Below are positions 34,321 through 43,219 of a DNA stretch of 64,000 nt, one piece after another. Under the pieces are notes generated by a model, which was not told the origin of the DNA, ran no database searches, and worked only from the letters and a program-made list of their open reading frames with translations. Both the position numbers and the translations under genes were made by a program. Position 1 is the first letter of the stretch. Every line of letters begins with the position of its first letter. The stretch is from Fusobacteria bacterium ZRK30 (GTDB lineage Bacteria > Fusobacteriota > Fusobacteriia > Fusobacteriales > Fusobacteriaceae), in assembly GCA_024628785.1 (NCBI GenBank), contig CP102404.1, positions 620,001-684,000 of the forward strand, written 5' to 3'.

Positions 34321-35354
34321 TAAAAGTCCAACCTCCTTCTCATATTTAAACTGCAGATATATTCCCTGGCTATATCATGGGTGACTGAAGTTATTAGATA
34401 GATTCCATCATACCTTCCAAATCCTAAAATCTTAGTTGTAAGACCTGCCAAGTATTCCGGATCTCCCATATGAGATATCTTCATCTTTGTTTCATTTTTA
34501 TTCCTATTTCTAAGTATCTTTTTTGCTCGTTCATTTAAAAACTTTTCTTTCTCCTCTTTTGTGGTACCTGTAACTTTTGTATCTATATTTTTATAAAGAA
34601 TCTTTCCTGTTTTCACTTTATAGAAAGAACTCGTAGGGGCTTCATATTTGCCCTTTAAGAGCTCTCCTAAGATTGGGTCATAGAATGTCAGCGTACATCC
34701 ATCATAGACCTCTAAATCATCACATTGAAGGTCATATCTCTTTAGATCTGATTTATTAAAAGTAATTACTGTTTCTTTATCTTCATATGTCTTTTCATCA
34801 AATATAATAATCTTATTCATAGTTATCTTTAGAGCCATTCCCTGTTCTTTTGAGAGTCTGGCAAGTAGACTTGTATCTGATTCTTTTAATTGATTCACCT
34901 TATCAAAGGTAAACTCTTCAGGACAGTCATAGAATAGATCCATAGAATAATTCTTTGATATTTCCTGAGCGATCTCTCTTAGAGATACATTTTCCCAGGT
35001 ATTATCTTTTTTTACTCCTTTAAGATCTTTAGTTATATCTATAGAAGTTCCTGAAATCTTCATTGTATCTGGTGTCCCTGAAAAAGACAGATCATCTACG
35101 GTAAACGTCCCACACTTTAAGATCCTGTTATCTCCTTCATTTCTCCAGTTAATCACTCCTATCTCAACTTTTAGTTTATCTCCCTTTAAGATAGCCCATT
35201 CCTTTATCCATTTATCACCTGTGAGGCTGAGAGTCACACTGTCGCCTTTATCTAGGTTATCTGTGTATGAGAACCCTTGAATATATGGTGAGATATCTCC
35301 TGTGATGTCTTTTCCTTCATAGGTTACAGTTATATAAGTTCTCCTGGATATCAT
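34320..35354 (-). CDS. Tail protein D (late control / baseplate hub)
   Basis: 344 residues. P2 gpD family hub protein (gp27-like). Visible: SYTDNLDKGDSVTLSLTGDK, CGTFTVDDLSFSGTPDTMKI, LKESDTSLLARLSKEQG, and ERAKKILRNRNKNETKM. I start at MISRRTYITV where GGAGGCAGTC precedes ATG; the in-frame TTG four codons earlier overlaps that site. Follows gpX with four bases of overlap. Confidence 0.9.
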   Translation of the reverse strand: MISRRTYITVTYEGKDITGDISPYIQGFSYTDNLDKGDSVTLSLTGDKWIKEWAILKGDKLKVEIGVINWRNEGDNRILKCGTFTVDDLSFSGTPDTMKISGTSIDITKDLKGVKKDNTWENVSLREIAQEISKNYSMDLFYDCPEEFTFDKVNQLKESDTSLLARLSKEQGMALKITMNKIIIFDEKTYEDKETVITFNKSDLKRYDLQCDDLEVYDGCTLTFYDPILGELLKGKYEAPTSSFYKVKTGKILYKNIDTKVTGTTKEEKEKFLNERAKKILRNRNKNETKMKISHMGDPEYLAGLTTKILGFGRYDGIYLITSVTHDIAREYICSLNMRRRLDF

Positions 35355-35566
35355 GACTGCCTCCAAGGTGGAAGGGTTAAGTTTTTAGTATTAGGAATAT
35401 CAGGACATATTAGTTCTATCCCACCACTGAAGATAGCTATATTCATATATCTGGGATTAGCTCGTAAAAGTTCCTTAGAGAATTTATCTTCTCCGTAGAC
35501 TTTAAAACTAATATTGTCCCAAGTATCTCCCTGGATAGTTTTGTATATGTCTGCTTCTTTAGTCAA
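35351..35566 (-). CDS. Tail protein X (LysM-like)
   Basis: 71 residues, starts with TTG supported by AGGAGG 7 bases upstream. YKTIQGDTWDNISFKVYGED is the LysM-like core; ending LTLPPW. Short baseplate/tail hub protein that follows the tape measure in P2-type phages. Confidence 0.88.
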   Translation of the reverse strand: MTKEADIYKTIQGDTWDNISFKVYGEDKFSKELLRANPRYMNIAIFSGGIELICPDIPNTKNLTLPPWRQS

Positions 35567-37955
35567 AACTTAACCTCCTTTCTGATTTGGTTTCTTCAGC
35601 AATTATATCTTTAACAATTTTCTTAATTTTTTGCACGAGATCCTCGCTTGATTTTTCTAGAATTTCACTGATATTATCTATATTCCCCTGGATAGTGGGA
35701 CTAAAATCTATCTTAATCTCTATTTTTTTATCGATAGAATTATTAATTAATTTCTTTTCAACCTTGGAAGTTAAAGATGGGATCCCATCTCCAGCAAACA
35801 TTCCTAACTTAGCTCCTGCGTGATACCAAAGGCTTTTTGATTGTCTGGTCCCATCATGGGGAACAATAGTTTCTGGAGCATCTCCTACTATTGCTAAATG
35901 AGGGGTAGTGACTGTTCCCCCTGTAGCATATTTAGGAATATTAGGATTTAGTCCCGGCTTATTATTTAAGCTATATTGAGAATTAACCTTCTTACTAAAA
36001 GTAACTTGATTTTCATTCCCTTTTTCCCCTTTAAATTTCTTATACCAGGTATAAATTCTTTTGATTCCCTTTAAAAACATCCCTAAAGGGCTGTACTCAA
36101 ATATTTTAAATATTGGAGATTTTTGAAATACATCCCATAACTCGAGGGTTTTATCTTTCATCTTTCCGACATTAGTTTTAAATCCATTCCACAGATCTAT
36201 AGTTTTAGCTTTGATTTTATCAAAATTCTTATAGATTAAATATCCACCTGCTGCAATTGCAGCTAAAATTAAAAGGATTGGATTAGACATTAGCGCGGTA
36301 AATGCTGTTCCCAGTGCACCTACTCCAAAAGTAGTTGCTCCAATAGCTAAATTTACACCTACAAACCCTGTTGCCGTTAGAGTTAAAAACTCTGTCAGTC
36401 CTGGGAATTTTTGTGAAAATCCTGTGATTATCTGAGATCCTTTAGTAAATAGTTTTGTTAAGACTTTTAAAGGTGGGAGTAAGAAATTAGTAAAAGCCAG
36501 TCCTAGATTAAGTAGTGACTTTCCTAATATTTTTAATTGAGCTGAAGCAGTAGCATTTACATTGTTAAATTCTTTATTAACGCTGTTAGCTACTTTTTTC
36601 TTATCATTTATGAGGTCTAAGTTATTCTGCAGTTTTCCTAACTGGTTGGATAATGGTAATAATGCTCCTACTGCTTCTTCACCAAATAACATAGTTCCTA
36701 TAGACATCCGTTTACTCTTGTCTACATTTTCAAATGCCCCCAGGACCTTCTTGATGGTTCCCATAGAATCTTTTTGCATATCTTTTGCAATCTGACCTGA
36801 ATCAAACCCTAGTGCCTCAAATGCTTCTTTCCTGCTTTTACTGGCTGACTCTCCACTACTCATAGTGGAATAAAGTTTTCTTAATGCGGTGCTGGCAGTA
36901 CCAGCATCTTTAACACCAAAATCAATAAGACTTGCCCCTAAAGCGGCAGTTTCAGAAACTGTAATATTAGCCATCTTCCCTAAAGGTCCCATAGCAGTTA
37001 CAATGTCACTTACTTGGGCAGGTGTGACTTTGATATTATCTCCTAATGTATTTATCTGATCTGCTAATCCCATAACTTCTGTCTGAGTCATCTTAAGGGA
37101 AGTTCTCCAGGTAGCAAGGTTTCCACCGGCTTTATCTGCATCGATACCAAAAGCAACGGCTACCTTTGCAGTATCAGCGGTAAATTTAGCCAGTTCTTTT
37201 TGCTCTATTCCTGCCTGACCTGCAGCAGCAGCTATCTCATAAATTTCAGTATTCATCAAAGGGATATCCTTTGTTGTCTGTAAGAGTTCCTTTCTAAATT
37301 TTTGGATCTCTTTAGGATCACTTATACTCAATTGCTTCTTTACGTCTGCAAATGCAGCTTCATCATCTATAGCTAATTTAACTCCTACCCCTATCATAGT
37401 GGCAGGAGCAATCATTTTTTTCATTCTGTTTTGCCCATTTTGTTTATAACCTTTAAACCTGTTTTGACTTTTTCTTATCTTCTCCTGGATCTTAAGATTT
37501 TTCTGCATCTTGTCTCCAAGTTCTTTTTCACCTTTAGAGAGCATCCAGACCCTTGATTTAGCTTTAGATAGTTCATTACTGTATTTTTTCATTGATTCTT
37601 TTGATTTAATTAGATTTTTGTCTAGTTGTTTCTGTGTCTGTAATGCTTTTTTAAACTCAATGGTTGCTGCTTTACTGGCTTTTCCTGATCCATTAACCTG
37701 GACCTTTAGCTGTTCGATCTTATCTGCTAAGATTTTTGATTCTTTAGTATTTTTTTGAAATTCAGCACGGCTTTTAATGAATTGATTTTCTAACTTAGAG
37801 CTTTCTTGCCTGGCTTTTGCTAAAGCTTTACTCCTTGTTTTCATCTGTTTCATTTCCCAGCCTAACTTTTCTAATTCCTTACTGGCCTTACTAAAACTTT
37901 TCTTTACTGATGGATTAAGGGCTCCACCTATCTTAATAATAAAATCTCTATTCAT
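35559..37955 (-). CDS. Tail tape measure protein
   Basis: 798 residues (TP901 family). Sets tail length and passes into the host at injection. Residues 1-170 are coiled coil (KELEKLGWEMKQMKTRSKAL...); 185-480 carry the conserved tape-measure core (DVKKQLSISDPKEIQKFRKE, LLQTTKDIPLMNTEIYEIAA, AAGQAGIEQKELAKFTADTA); 545-600 are hydrophobic (VNLAIGATTFGVGALGTAFT). At 300 nm or more per 2000 residues, this predicts a tail of roughly 120 nm (inference). Its ATG overlaps the E' stop. Confidence 0.93.
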   Translation of the reverse strand: MNRDFIIKIGGALNPSVKKSFSKASKELEKLGWEMKQMKTRSKALAKARQESSKLENQFIKSRAEFQKNTKESKILADKIEQLKVQVNGSGKASKAATIEFKKALQTQKQLDKNLIKSKESMKKYSNELSKAKSRVWMLSKGEKELGDKMQKNLKIQEKIRKSQNRFKGYKQNGQNRMKKMIAPATMIGVGVKLAIDDEAAFADVKKQLSISDPKEIQKFRKELLQTTKDIPLMNTEIYEIAAAAGQAGIEQKELAKFTADTAKVAVAFGIDADKAGGNLATWRTSLKMTQTEVMGLADQINTLGDNIKVTPAQVSDIVTAMGPLGKMANITVSETAALGASLIDFGVKDAGTASTALRKLYSTMSSGESASKSRKEAFEALGFDSGQIAKDMQKDSMGTIKKVLGAFENVDKSKRMSIGTMLFGEEAVGALLPLSNQLGKLQNNLDLINDKKKVANSVNKEFNNVNATASAQLKILGKSLLNLGLAFTNFLLPPLKVLTKLFTKGSQIITGFSQKFPGLTEFLTLTATGFVGVNLAIGATTFGVGALGTAFTALMSNPILLILAAIAAGGYLIYKNFDKIKAKTIDLWNGFKTNVGKMKDKTLELWDVFQKSPIFKIFEYSPLGMFLKGIKRIYTWYKKFKGEKGNENQVTFSKKVNSQYSLNNKPGLNPNIPKYATGGTVTTPHLAIVGDAPETIVPHDGTRQSKSLWYHAGAKLGMFAGDGIPSLTSKVEKKLINNSIDKKIEIKIDFSPTIQGNIDNISEILEKSSEDLVQKIKKIVKDIIAEETKSERRLSFD

Positions 37956-38444
37956 CAGGTATCGCCTCCATCCATTTAACTAGATCTATAAGTTTTAAAT
38001 CATTAAAAAATTTTATTCCAGTTTTAGTAACCTGCCCTATCCTTATCATATTGCTCCTAAACTTTAAAATTTTTTCTGGATCATTTAGATCTATGCTAAT
38101 AAGAAACCCTTGACCACTTCTACCAAAATATCAAAATCAGAATGCTTTAATTCTAAAATTGCTTCATAGGGAAGCTCTGCAGCAACAGCTCCTACTGCAG
38201 CTTGATATGCTTGTCCGAATTTAATCTCTGAACTAGGACTATAATATTTACCTTGGGAGACTACTTCAGCTTCACATAATTTTGCTCCAGTCAAAGAATT
38301 GAAATCCATCTTAATTTCTTTGATCTCAACCTCATTAAATTTAACAGGATGTTTTAAATTAATAGTAGTAACTCCTCCAACTACAGTTACATAGTCTTTT
38401 TTCTTTTTTATTTCTTCAGTTTTGTTCTCTTTATTTTCTTTCAT
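37948..38444 (-). CDS. Tail assembly chaperone E+E' made by -1 frameshift
   Basis: P2-type phages make a short (E) and a longer frameshifted (E+E') chaperone that loads the tape measure. Here the E frame ends KGFLLA-stop at 38091. The slippery heptamer G GGT TTC (38103-38109) lies in the right phase: AAG GGT TTC re-pairs as GGG TTT. The -1 frame continues GFLISIDLNDPEKILKFRSN... to VKWMEAIPDE-stop at 37948, overlapping the tape measure ATG. The site and the open second frame are seen; the actual frameshift is inferred from the family. Confidence 0.7.
38091..38444 (-). CDS. Tail assembly chaperone E
   Basis: 117 residues. Text VTTINLKHPVKFNEVEIKEI, DFNSLTGAKLCEAE, FGQAYQAAVGAVAAELPYEA and LKHSDFDILVEVVKGFL match the Mu gp41/P2 gpE-like tail assembly chaperones. 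GGAGGAATAA precedes the ATG. The first 16 residues are a Lys/Glu-rich leader. See the frameshifted longer form. Confidence 0.82.
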   Translation of the reverse strand: MKENKENKTEEIKKKKDYVTVVGGVTTINLKHPVKFNEVEIKEIKMDFNSLTGAKLCEAEVVSQGKYYSPSSEIKFGQAYQAAVGAVAAELPYEAILELKHSDFDILVEVVKGFLLA

Positions 38445-38470
38445 TTATTCCTCCTTTTTTATATTTTAAG

Positions 38471-38598
38471 TTGACTTTTAGCATTTTTTAAGCTAATAAA
38501 GTTGGTATATTAATATTGCTGCCCAGTTAGTATTAATATTTACTTTACTTCTTCAAAGAGTTCTCGTCGACTTTACGGGAACTCTTTGTTTTTTTTTG
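38471..38598 (+). ncRNA. Small RNA unit R2-i (GCCCAGT family)
   Basis: TTGACT 38471-38476, spacer 17, TAATAA 38494-38499. Body stem TATTAAT/ATTAATA enclosing the loop text TGCCCAGTTAGT; terminator CAAAGAGTTC/GAACTCTTTG with T9 (38554-38597). Confidence 0.68.
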
Positions 38599-38633
38599 AA
38601 AACTATTATTTTATAAAAATTTAATTTATTTAC

Positions 38634-38754
38634 TTGACTTTTGGTATTTTTAGAGGTAATTATACTAATGTATTAATATCAACGCCCAGTAAATATTAGT
38701 ACCGTTATTTATTTCTTGAAAGAGTTCTTGTTGACTATACAAGAACTCTTTTGC
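38634..38754 (+). ncRNA. Small RNA unit R2-ii (GCCCAGT family)
   Basis: TTGACT 38634-38639, spacer 17, TAATTA 38657-38662 (TATACT at 38661 is an alternative -10). Body stem TATTAATAT/ATATTAGTA (G-U pair keeps it) with loop CAACGCCCAGTAA; terminator AAAGAGTTCTTG/CAAGAACTCTTT. Tandem duplicate of R2-i with covarying terminator bases. Its end touches the stop of the tail tube gene. Confidence 0.68.
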
Positions 38755-38756
38755 CT

Positions 38757-39272
38757 TTATAGGAAGTCATCATCGTCTAGGTAATTGATCCCATCTACTA
38801 CAAATTTATTATTTAATTTATCTATATGTAGATTTTCTATCTCATCGATAAATACTCTTAAACTAATTACTTCAAATTCTACTTCTGTATCCATAGCCTT
38901 GGCGGTTTCTGCTTTACCTAAGTTTTTATTCTTAGGCATTACTTTGGCCATAACTCTTATCTTTCTATTTCTTAACTTTCCTATTGGGCTTCCCGGATCA
39001 GCCATTTGCAAATTACCTCTAAATGCCAACTGATGTGTGATAGGTGCAAGAAGTGTTGTAAATTGTTTGTTAACTGCTCTTTTCTTTATTTTCATCCCCA
39101 TAGATTTAGTTAACCCGGCAATAGGAACTTCTAACTCTCCTGCTATTCCTGATCCTGTAACTGTGTCAGTCATAAACTGGATATTAGGTAATTCGACATC
39201 TACTGTTCCTATTTCTTTTAATGCATCTAAATACAAACTAAATCCTTGTAGGGATACTGGAAATCCATTCAT
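38757..39272 (-). CDS. Major tail tube protein (P2 FII-like)
   Basis: 171 residues. NGFPVSLQGFSLYLDALKEI with VDVELPNIQFMTDTVTGSGI and MADPGSPIGKLRNRKIRVMA is the typical tube protein. Its ATG overlaps the end of the sheath gene. Forms the inner tube of the contractile tail. Confidence 0.92.
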   Translation of the reverse strand: MNGFPVSLQGFSLYLDALKEIGTVDVELPNIQFMTDTVTGSGIAGELEVPIAGLTKSMGMKIKKRAVNKQFTTLLAPITHQLAFRGNLQMADPGSPIGKLRNRKIRVMAKVMPKNKNLGKAETAKAMDTEVEFEVISLRVFIDEIENLHIDKLNNKFVVDGINYLDDDDFL

Positions 39273-40720
39273 TAGTTACCACCTCCAAATAGGTTCTTTA
39301 GGTATTCTGTGTCATACTCTAGATCTGATTCTATCTTCTCAGCTACTCCTACTGGAGTCATATATCTTTTAAATTTATACTTCCCATCCATTAGTTTAGT
39401 AGTAGGATTATCCTGCTTGTTAAACTCAATCCTTCCACCTAAAATAGCTCCTGTAGTTACCAATCCATTGTAGTAATCGTTATAGCTGTCTACTATCTTA
39501 TCCATGAGTTTATTATTTGCCGGTTTATCTACATCTAACCAGTAAGTCAAAGTAAAGTTGTTGTTATCCCAGATAAACATCCTTTTACAAGAAATTGTAT
39601 TATCTTTAATATCTCTATTAGCCGGGTAACATCCGGTTCTATTCCCCCATAGTCTCCATCCATTTGTAAAGTTAATAACAGTTGCAACACCATTATCATT
39701 TAAGTAATCCGCCTGGGTTAATAGAAGATCTACTTCAGTTTTATTCTTCAGACAGATCCCTGTTAGATTAAGAGGCTTATTGGAAGGTGATTCATATGGG
39801 ATATCTCCATTCTTAGCATCTACTGCATATATAGAAGCAGCTACTAAAGTAGAAATATGATAAAGAGTTTTATCTATTAATCCCATTGGCCAAAAGTTAT
39901 ACAAGTTTTCATGGATATAGCTGTTATCGTTTTTCCATGCAGGAACCTTGTTATACTTATCTATAGTTGTTGAGTCTATATCGGCTAATGCTATGCCGGT
40001 AAAGACCTCATTGATACTTTTCATAGCTGATACCAGCGAGGTCATTACCTTACTTTTATCTGTCCATCCAGGGGCTAATCCGATATTAGGAACTTTATTA
40101 TATTTAGGAAATACCTGATTTATTAAAGCTATTCCTTCCGTTTTAAGAGTAGCTGTATCAATCCCACCGATAATATCTGTTTCAGTTACTAAACTTGGTT
40201 TTAATTTGTCATAGCTTACTTTTCCTGTTGTAAGAGTTCCAGCTAATGTTTCATCTATAATGATGATACTTACTGAACCATCTTCATTAAACACTGCTGT
40301 ATATTTATCTTTAGGAACCACAGTATCATCAGATTGCTTTAAAGCTAAACTAGGTAATAGGATCCCTTTATCTGTGATGGTTCCTTTTTTCTTAGTAAAT
40401 GTAATAGCTGTATCTGCCACTGCTTCCTTATGGGTAGCAGGATCCAAGACATTAATGAAAACTACTGGTCCTACTTTGAATAGCCTGAAAAATACATCTA
40501 TAGCTTCACAAAGTGTATAACTGGCCCAATCATCTGAATATCCAAAAGCTTCTATTGCTTCTTTTTCTGAATAGCAGAGAACCGGGGTATTTATCTTAGG
40601 TGACTTTGCTAAATTTACTGGTGCAGTTCCTATAATTACTGCACAATTACCACTTTCTATTACACTAGCCATAGAGGTAGAGGTTTCACTTGTTTTTACT
40701 CCATGATTTATAGTTCCCAT
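39272..40720 (-). CDS. Tail sheath protein (P2 FI-like)
   Basis: 482 residues, normal for the family. MGTINHGVKTSETSTSMASV..., SYTLCEAIDVFFRLFKVGPV, VPNIGLAPGWTDKS and C-terminal RRMFIWDNNNFTLTYWLDVD-like text. Contractile outer sheath. Single-base overlap with the gene upstream and with the tube gene. Confidence 0.93.
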   Translation of the reverse strand: MGTINHGVKTSETSTSMASVIESGNCAVIIGTAPVNLAKSPKINTPVLCYSEKEAIEAFGYSDDWASYTLCEAIDVFFRLFKVGPVVFINVLDPATHKEAVADTAITFTKKKGTITDKGILLPSLALKQSDDTVVPKDKYTAVFNEDGSVSIIIIDETLAGTLTTGKVSYDKLKPSLVTETDIIGGIDTATLKTEGIALINQVFPKYNKVPNIGLAPGWTDKSKVMTSLVSAMKSINEVFTGIALADIDSTTIDKYNKVPAWKNDNSYIHENLYNFWPMGLIDKTLYHISTLVAASIYAVDAKNGDIPYESPSNKPLNLTGICLKNKTEVDLLLTQADYLNDNGVATVINFTNGWRLWGNRTGCYPANRDIKDNTISCKRMFIWDNNNFTLTYWLDVDKPANNKLMDKIVDSYNDYYNGLVTTGAILGGRIEFNKQDNPTTKLMDGKYKFKRYMTPVGVAEKIESDLEYDTEYLKNLFGGGN

Positions 40721-41037
40721 TAGTTCATTACCTCCTCTACTGCCTTATTAAAAAGGATATTTATTACAGTTCCTGGTTGATTTATTTCATTAAAAGCTGT
40801 TACATATTCATTTTCTGTAACAAACATAGGAACTATAGATGGATATTTTACTTTTAATTTTTCTACTTCTTCAGGAAGATCTCCTATGAATACAGTTCCT
40901 TTATCTAAAATCCCTCTTTGAACTCCCGGTCCTATGTAAAATGTGCTCTTTTTCTTCTTTACTTCAATTGATTCTTTTATTTTTTTCTCTTCTATTTTTG
41001 TTATTTTTTTCTTTTTAGGTTCTTTTTTTGCTACCAT
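40720..41037 (-). CDS. Small phage structural-region protein
   Basis: 105 residues: Lys-rich N-terminal 35 residues (KKEPKKKKITKIEEKKIKES) then a compact domain (STFYIGPGVQRGILDKGTVF) resembling the short proteins that precede sheath genes in Mu-like and lambda-like phages. I choose the second ATG (AGGAGG 5 bases upstream). Likely a joining or scaffold-like role; not certain. Confidence 0.65.
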   Translation of the reverse strand: MVAKKEPKKKKITKIEEKKIKESIEVKKKKSTFYIGPGVQRGILDKGTVFIGDLPEEVEKLKVKYPSIVPMFVTENEYVTAFNEINQPGTVINILFNKAVEEVMN

Positions 41038-41046
41038 CATTCCCTC

Positions 41047-41526
41047 CTACAGATAGTCATCTTGTGGCTGAGTTACTGCTATTACAAATGAGCATTTAGT
41101 TTCACCAAGATAGTATGGTGTTTTCACTGCTCCAAATACTTCATGTTTCATAGATCTTTTAAGGATCCCGAATTCAAAGTTTGTATCTTTGAAAAAATCT
41201 TCCCTGATCTTATCTATTACTGAGAGAGTATCCCAGTGTCCCGTTGATAGTGCTTCTTTTTCTATCTCTGGATCATTTCTTCCTTCTCTACTTGCTCCAA
41301 TAGTTGCATATAGGATACTAACATCAACATTACCGCTCATCTCATCATCCTGAATATTAGTTGTCTGGATTAATATATATGGTTTCCCTCTTACTGTATC
41401 CATTGGCAATATACCGGTAACGACTAAAGGGATAACTGGATTTCCTTCATCATCTATTAACTGAATACCTTTTATCGCATTTTCAAGTCTCTTTTTAATT
41501 TCTTGCTCTAAATTTCTTATGGACAT
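41047..41526 (-). CDS. Tail completion-type protein
   Basis: 159 residues: IPLVVTGILPMDTVRGKPYI, ILIQTTNIQDDEMSGNVDVS and DTLSVIDKIREDFFKDT are typical of the tail terminator / tail completion proteins located between capsid-joining genes and sheath. AAAAGGAGTAGCCT precedes the ATG and overlaps the end of the 46-residue gene upstream. Confidence 0.65.
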   Translation of the reverse strand: MSIRNLEQEIKKRLENAIKGIQLIDDEGNPVIPLVVTGILPMDTVRGKPYILIQTTNIQDDEMSGNVDVSILYATIGASREGRNDPEIEKEALSTGHWDTLSVIDKIREDFFKDTNFEFGILKRSMKHEVFGAVKTPYYLGETKCSFVIAVTQPQDDYL

Positions 41527-41529
41527 AGG

Positions 41530-41670
41530 CTACTCCTTTTTATTAATATGCTTTGGCGAAAATTCTTTAACTACATTCGAAACATCTTTAATAATATTTG
41601 AAACTTCTGCTATTCTATGTGGAGAAGTTTTTCTATTTAAGTTTTCCTTTCTTATATTTTTAGCTGACAT
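41530..41670 (-). CDS. Small phage protein (46 residues)
   Basis: MSAKNIRKENLNRKTSPHRI... ending FSPKHINKKE. GGAGGCATTT precedes the ATG and its stop overlaps the ribosome site of the next gene, so the frame is part of the operon. Basic, helical, no motif. Too short for usual detection. Confidence 0.6.
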   Translation of the reverse strand: MSAKNIRKENLNRKTSPHRIAEVSNIIKDVSNVVKEFSPKHINKKE

Positions 41671-41680
41671 AAATGCCTCC

Positions 41681-42574
41681 TTAGTTTCTAATATCTATTA
41701 ATGGAGTACCTCCAGAAGTCACTTTAGGCAGCTGACCATCCCACCTTAATGTTTGTTCATATTTAATTAATTCACTAGATAAAGATTTTTTCTTAAGATC
41801 GTTAGCTTTAGCCTGGGCTTTAGCTACAGTTAAAATTTTTTCTGCTTCAGCTGTTGCTTGAATTAATTTAACTTTAGCTTTTCCTTCTTCCTGGATAGCA
41901 TTTCTTTCAGCTTCAATTTGAGCTTTTTGTTTCTCTATTTTTTGTCTCTCTAATTCTTGTTGGGTATTTACTCTTTGCTGTATAACTGTTGCTGTATCAG
42001 GATCTAATCCTATTCTTGAAAAATTTACAGATTCAATGATTATTCCGTCTTTAGCAAACTTATCTTTAATATGTTGATAAGTCTCTAAATTTAACTCTGC
42101 CCGTTTAGAGCCATAAATATCAAGGACACTAAATTTAGAAGTTACTTCAGAAACATATGCTTTTATCTTTACTCTGGTATATGTATTTTGAATAACGTCA
42201 CCGCTTTTACCTTTAAACCTTGTAAAGATCTTAGCCACCTTATTTTCATCATATCTATATGAATACTCTAAATCTACATTAACCATCTTTCCATCTGAGG
42301 TAGGGACCATAAATGAATCATTATCTTCAGATCCTTCCCTTTCATCGGCAGATAAATATGCCTGTTCTGTTCCTATGGTATATTCAGTTACATTTTTAAA
42401 TGGATTGATAAAGTTGTATCCTTGTGTTAATACCTTTTCCTGGACTCCTCCATTAGGGCTATAAACAATCCCTACATAACCTGCAGATATTCTGTGACAT
42501 GATTTAAACGTCATTAATATGGCCATAATTACTATCACTACTACTGCGCTAAACTTTTTTCCATCAACTATCAT
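41681..42574 (-). CDS. SPFH/band-7 (prohibitin-like) membrane protein within the phage operon
   Basis: 297 residues. N-terminal transmembrane helix (FSAVVVIVIMAILMTFKSCH, 8-27), then a band-7 domain (VGIVYSPNGGVQEKVLTQGY, FINPFKNVTEYTIGTEQAYL, VDLEYSYRYDENKVAKIFTR, YVSEVTSKFSVLDIYGSKRA) and a coiled coil with EERNAI-type repeats (residues 205-265). Such proteins oligomerise into membrane cages and modulate proteases such as FtsH. Its place between head-joining and tail genes is not that of a virion protein; it is probably a moron gene. AGGAGGACAAAA precedes the ATG. Confidence 0.85.
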   Translation of the reverse strand: MIVDGKKFSAVVVIVIMAILMTFKSCHRISAGYVGIVYSPNGGVQEKVLTQGYNFINPFKNVTEYTIGTEQAYLSADEREGSEDNDSFMVPTSDGKMVNVDLEYSYRYDENKVAKIFTRFKGKSGDVIQNTYTRVKIKAYVSEVTSKFSVLDIYGSKRAELNLETYQHIKDKFAKDGIIIESVNFSRIGLDPDTATVIQQRVNTQQELERQKIEKQKAQIEAERNAIQEEGKAKVKLIQATAEAEKILTVAKAQAKANDLKKKSLSSELIKYEQTLRWDGQLPKVTSGGTPLIDIRN

Positions 42575-42592
42575 TTTTGTCCTCCTAATTTT

Positions 42593-43147
42593 TTATTCTT
42601 CAAAGAAATCATTTAATTTAATTTCAAATTCATTCTCTAAGTCTTCATTGATAAATCTTTCTATAAGATCCGGGTTATGTTCTATCATTCCGCCAACACT
42701 GTATCCATACTGTCTTTCAATAGCCTTTCTAAATTTTGATTCTTTAAACAAACGCCTGAATACCATTATATTTCCCGGCTGATTCCTAGGAGACTGAAGA
42801 AATGCTCTTTTTAGATCTATCAGTCCCCCGCTTCTTCTCAATCCTATTTTAATTGGTCCATCATCCGGGACATCTACCCTAAAGTTTTGTAAGCCGTAAT
42901 GATCTTTCTTTCTATTATTTGTTAACTCAGCTGTTGTCTTTTGCAAAGTAGCCTTCTTCATGGAGATTCCTGGGTTAACTTTGTCTTTATTGATATAGAA
43001 ATCTTCTATAATCCTATCTACTATGTACCTTTTCGCTCTTTTAGCAGTTTGATTTGATGCTTTAGAAACCACTTCTTCAACACCATCTGTGATACCTTCT
43101 AATTCTTCTATAATTTTCTCTAATGCTTCGCTCTCGAATTCAATCAT
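42593..43147 (-). CDS. Minor tail protein Z (GPZ)-like
   Basis: 184 residues. MIEFESEALEKIIEELEGIT, VSKASNQTAKRAKRYIVDRI and RQYGYSVGGMIEHNPDLIER match prophage minor tail protein Z, which completes lambda-type tails/joins head and tail. I use the ATG with GAGGTGAAACCT before it rather than the overlapping GTG. Confidence 0.78.
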   Translation of the reverse strand: MIEFESEALEKIIEELEGITDGVEEVVSKASNQTAKRAKRYIVDRIIEDFYINKDKVNPGISMKKATLQKTTAELTNNRKKDHYGLQNFRVDVPDDGPIKIGLRRSGGLIDLKRAFLQSPRNQPGNIMVFRRLFKESKFRKAIERQYGYSVGGMIEHNPDLIERFINEDLENEFEIKLNDFFEE

Positions 43148-43165
43148 AGGTTTCACCTCTTGTAT

Positions 43166-43216
43166 TTCGTAACTTTCGAAATTAAAAAATAAAACTAATT
43201 TCAGGAGTTACGAAAT
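43166..43216. other. Long imperfect hairpin inside the late operon
   Basis: ATTTCGTAACTTTCGAAATTA pairs with TAATTTCAGGAGTTACGAAAT (about 18 pairs) around an A-rich loop. It lies between the Z-like and FII-like genes. No T run, so more likely an RNA processing or stability element than a terminator. Confidence 0.5.
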
Positions 43217-43219
43217 TGA

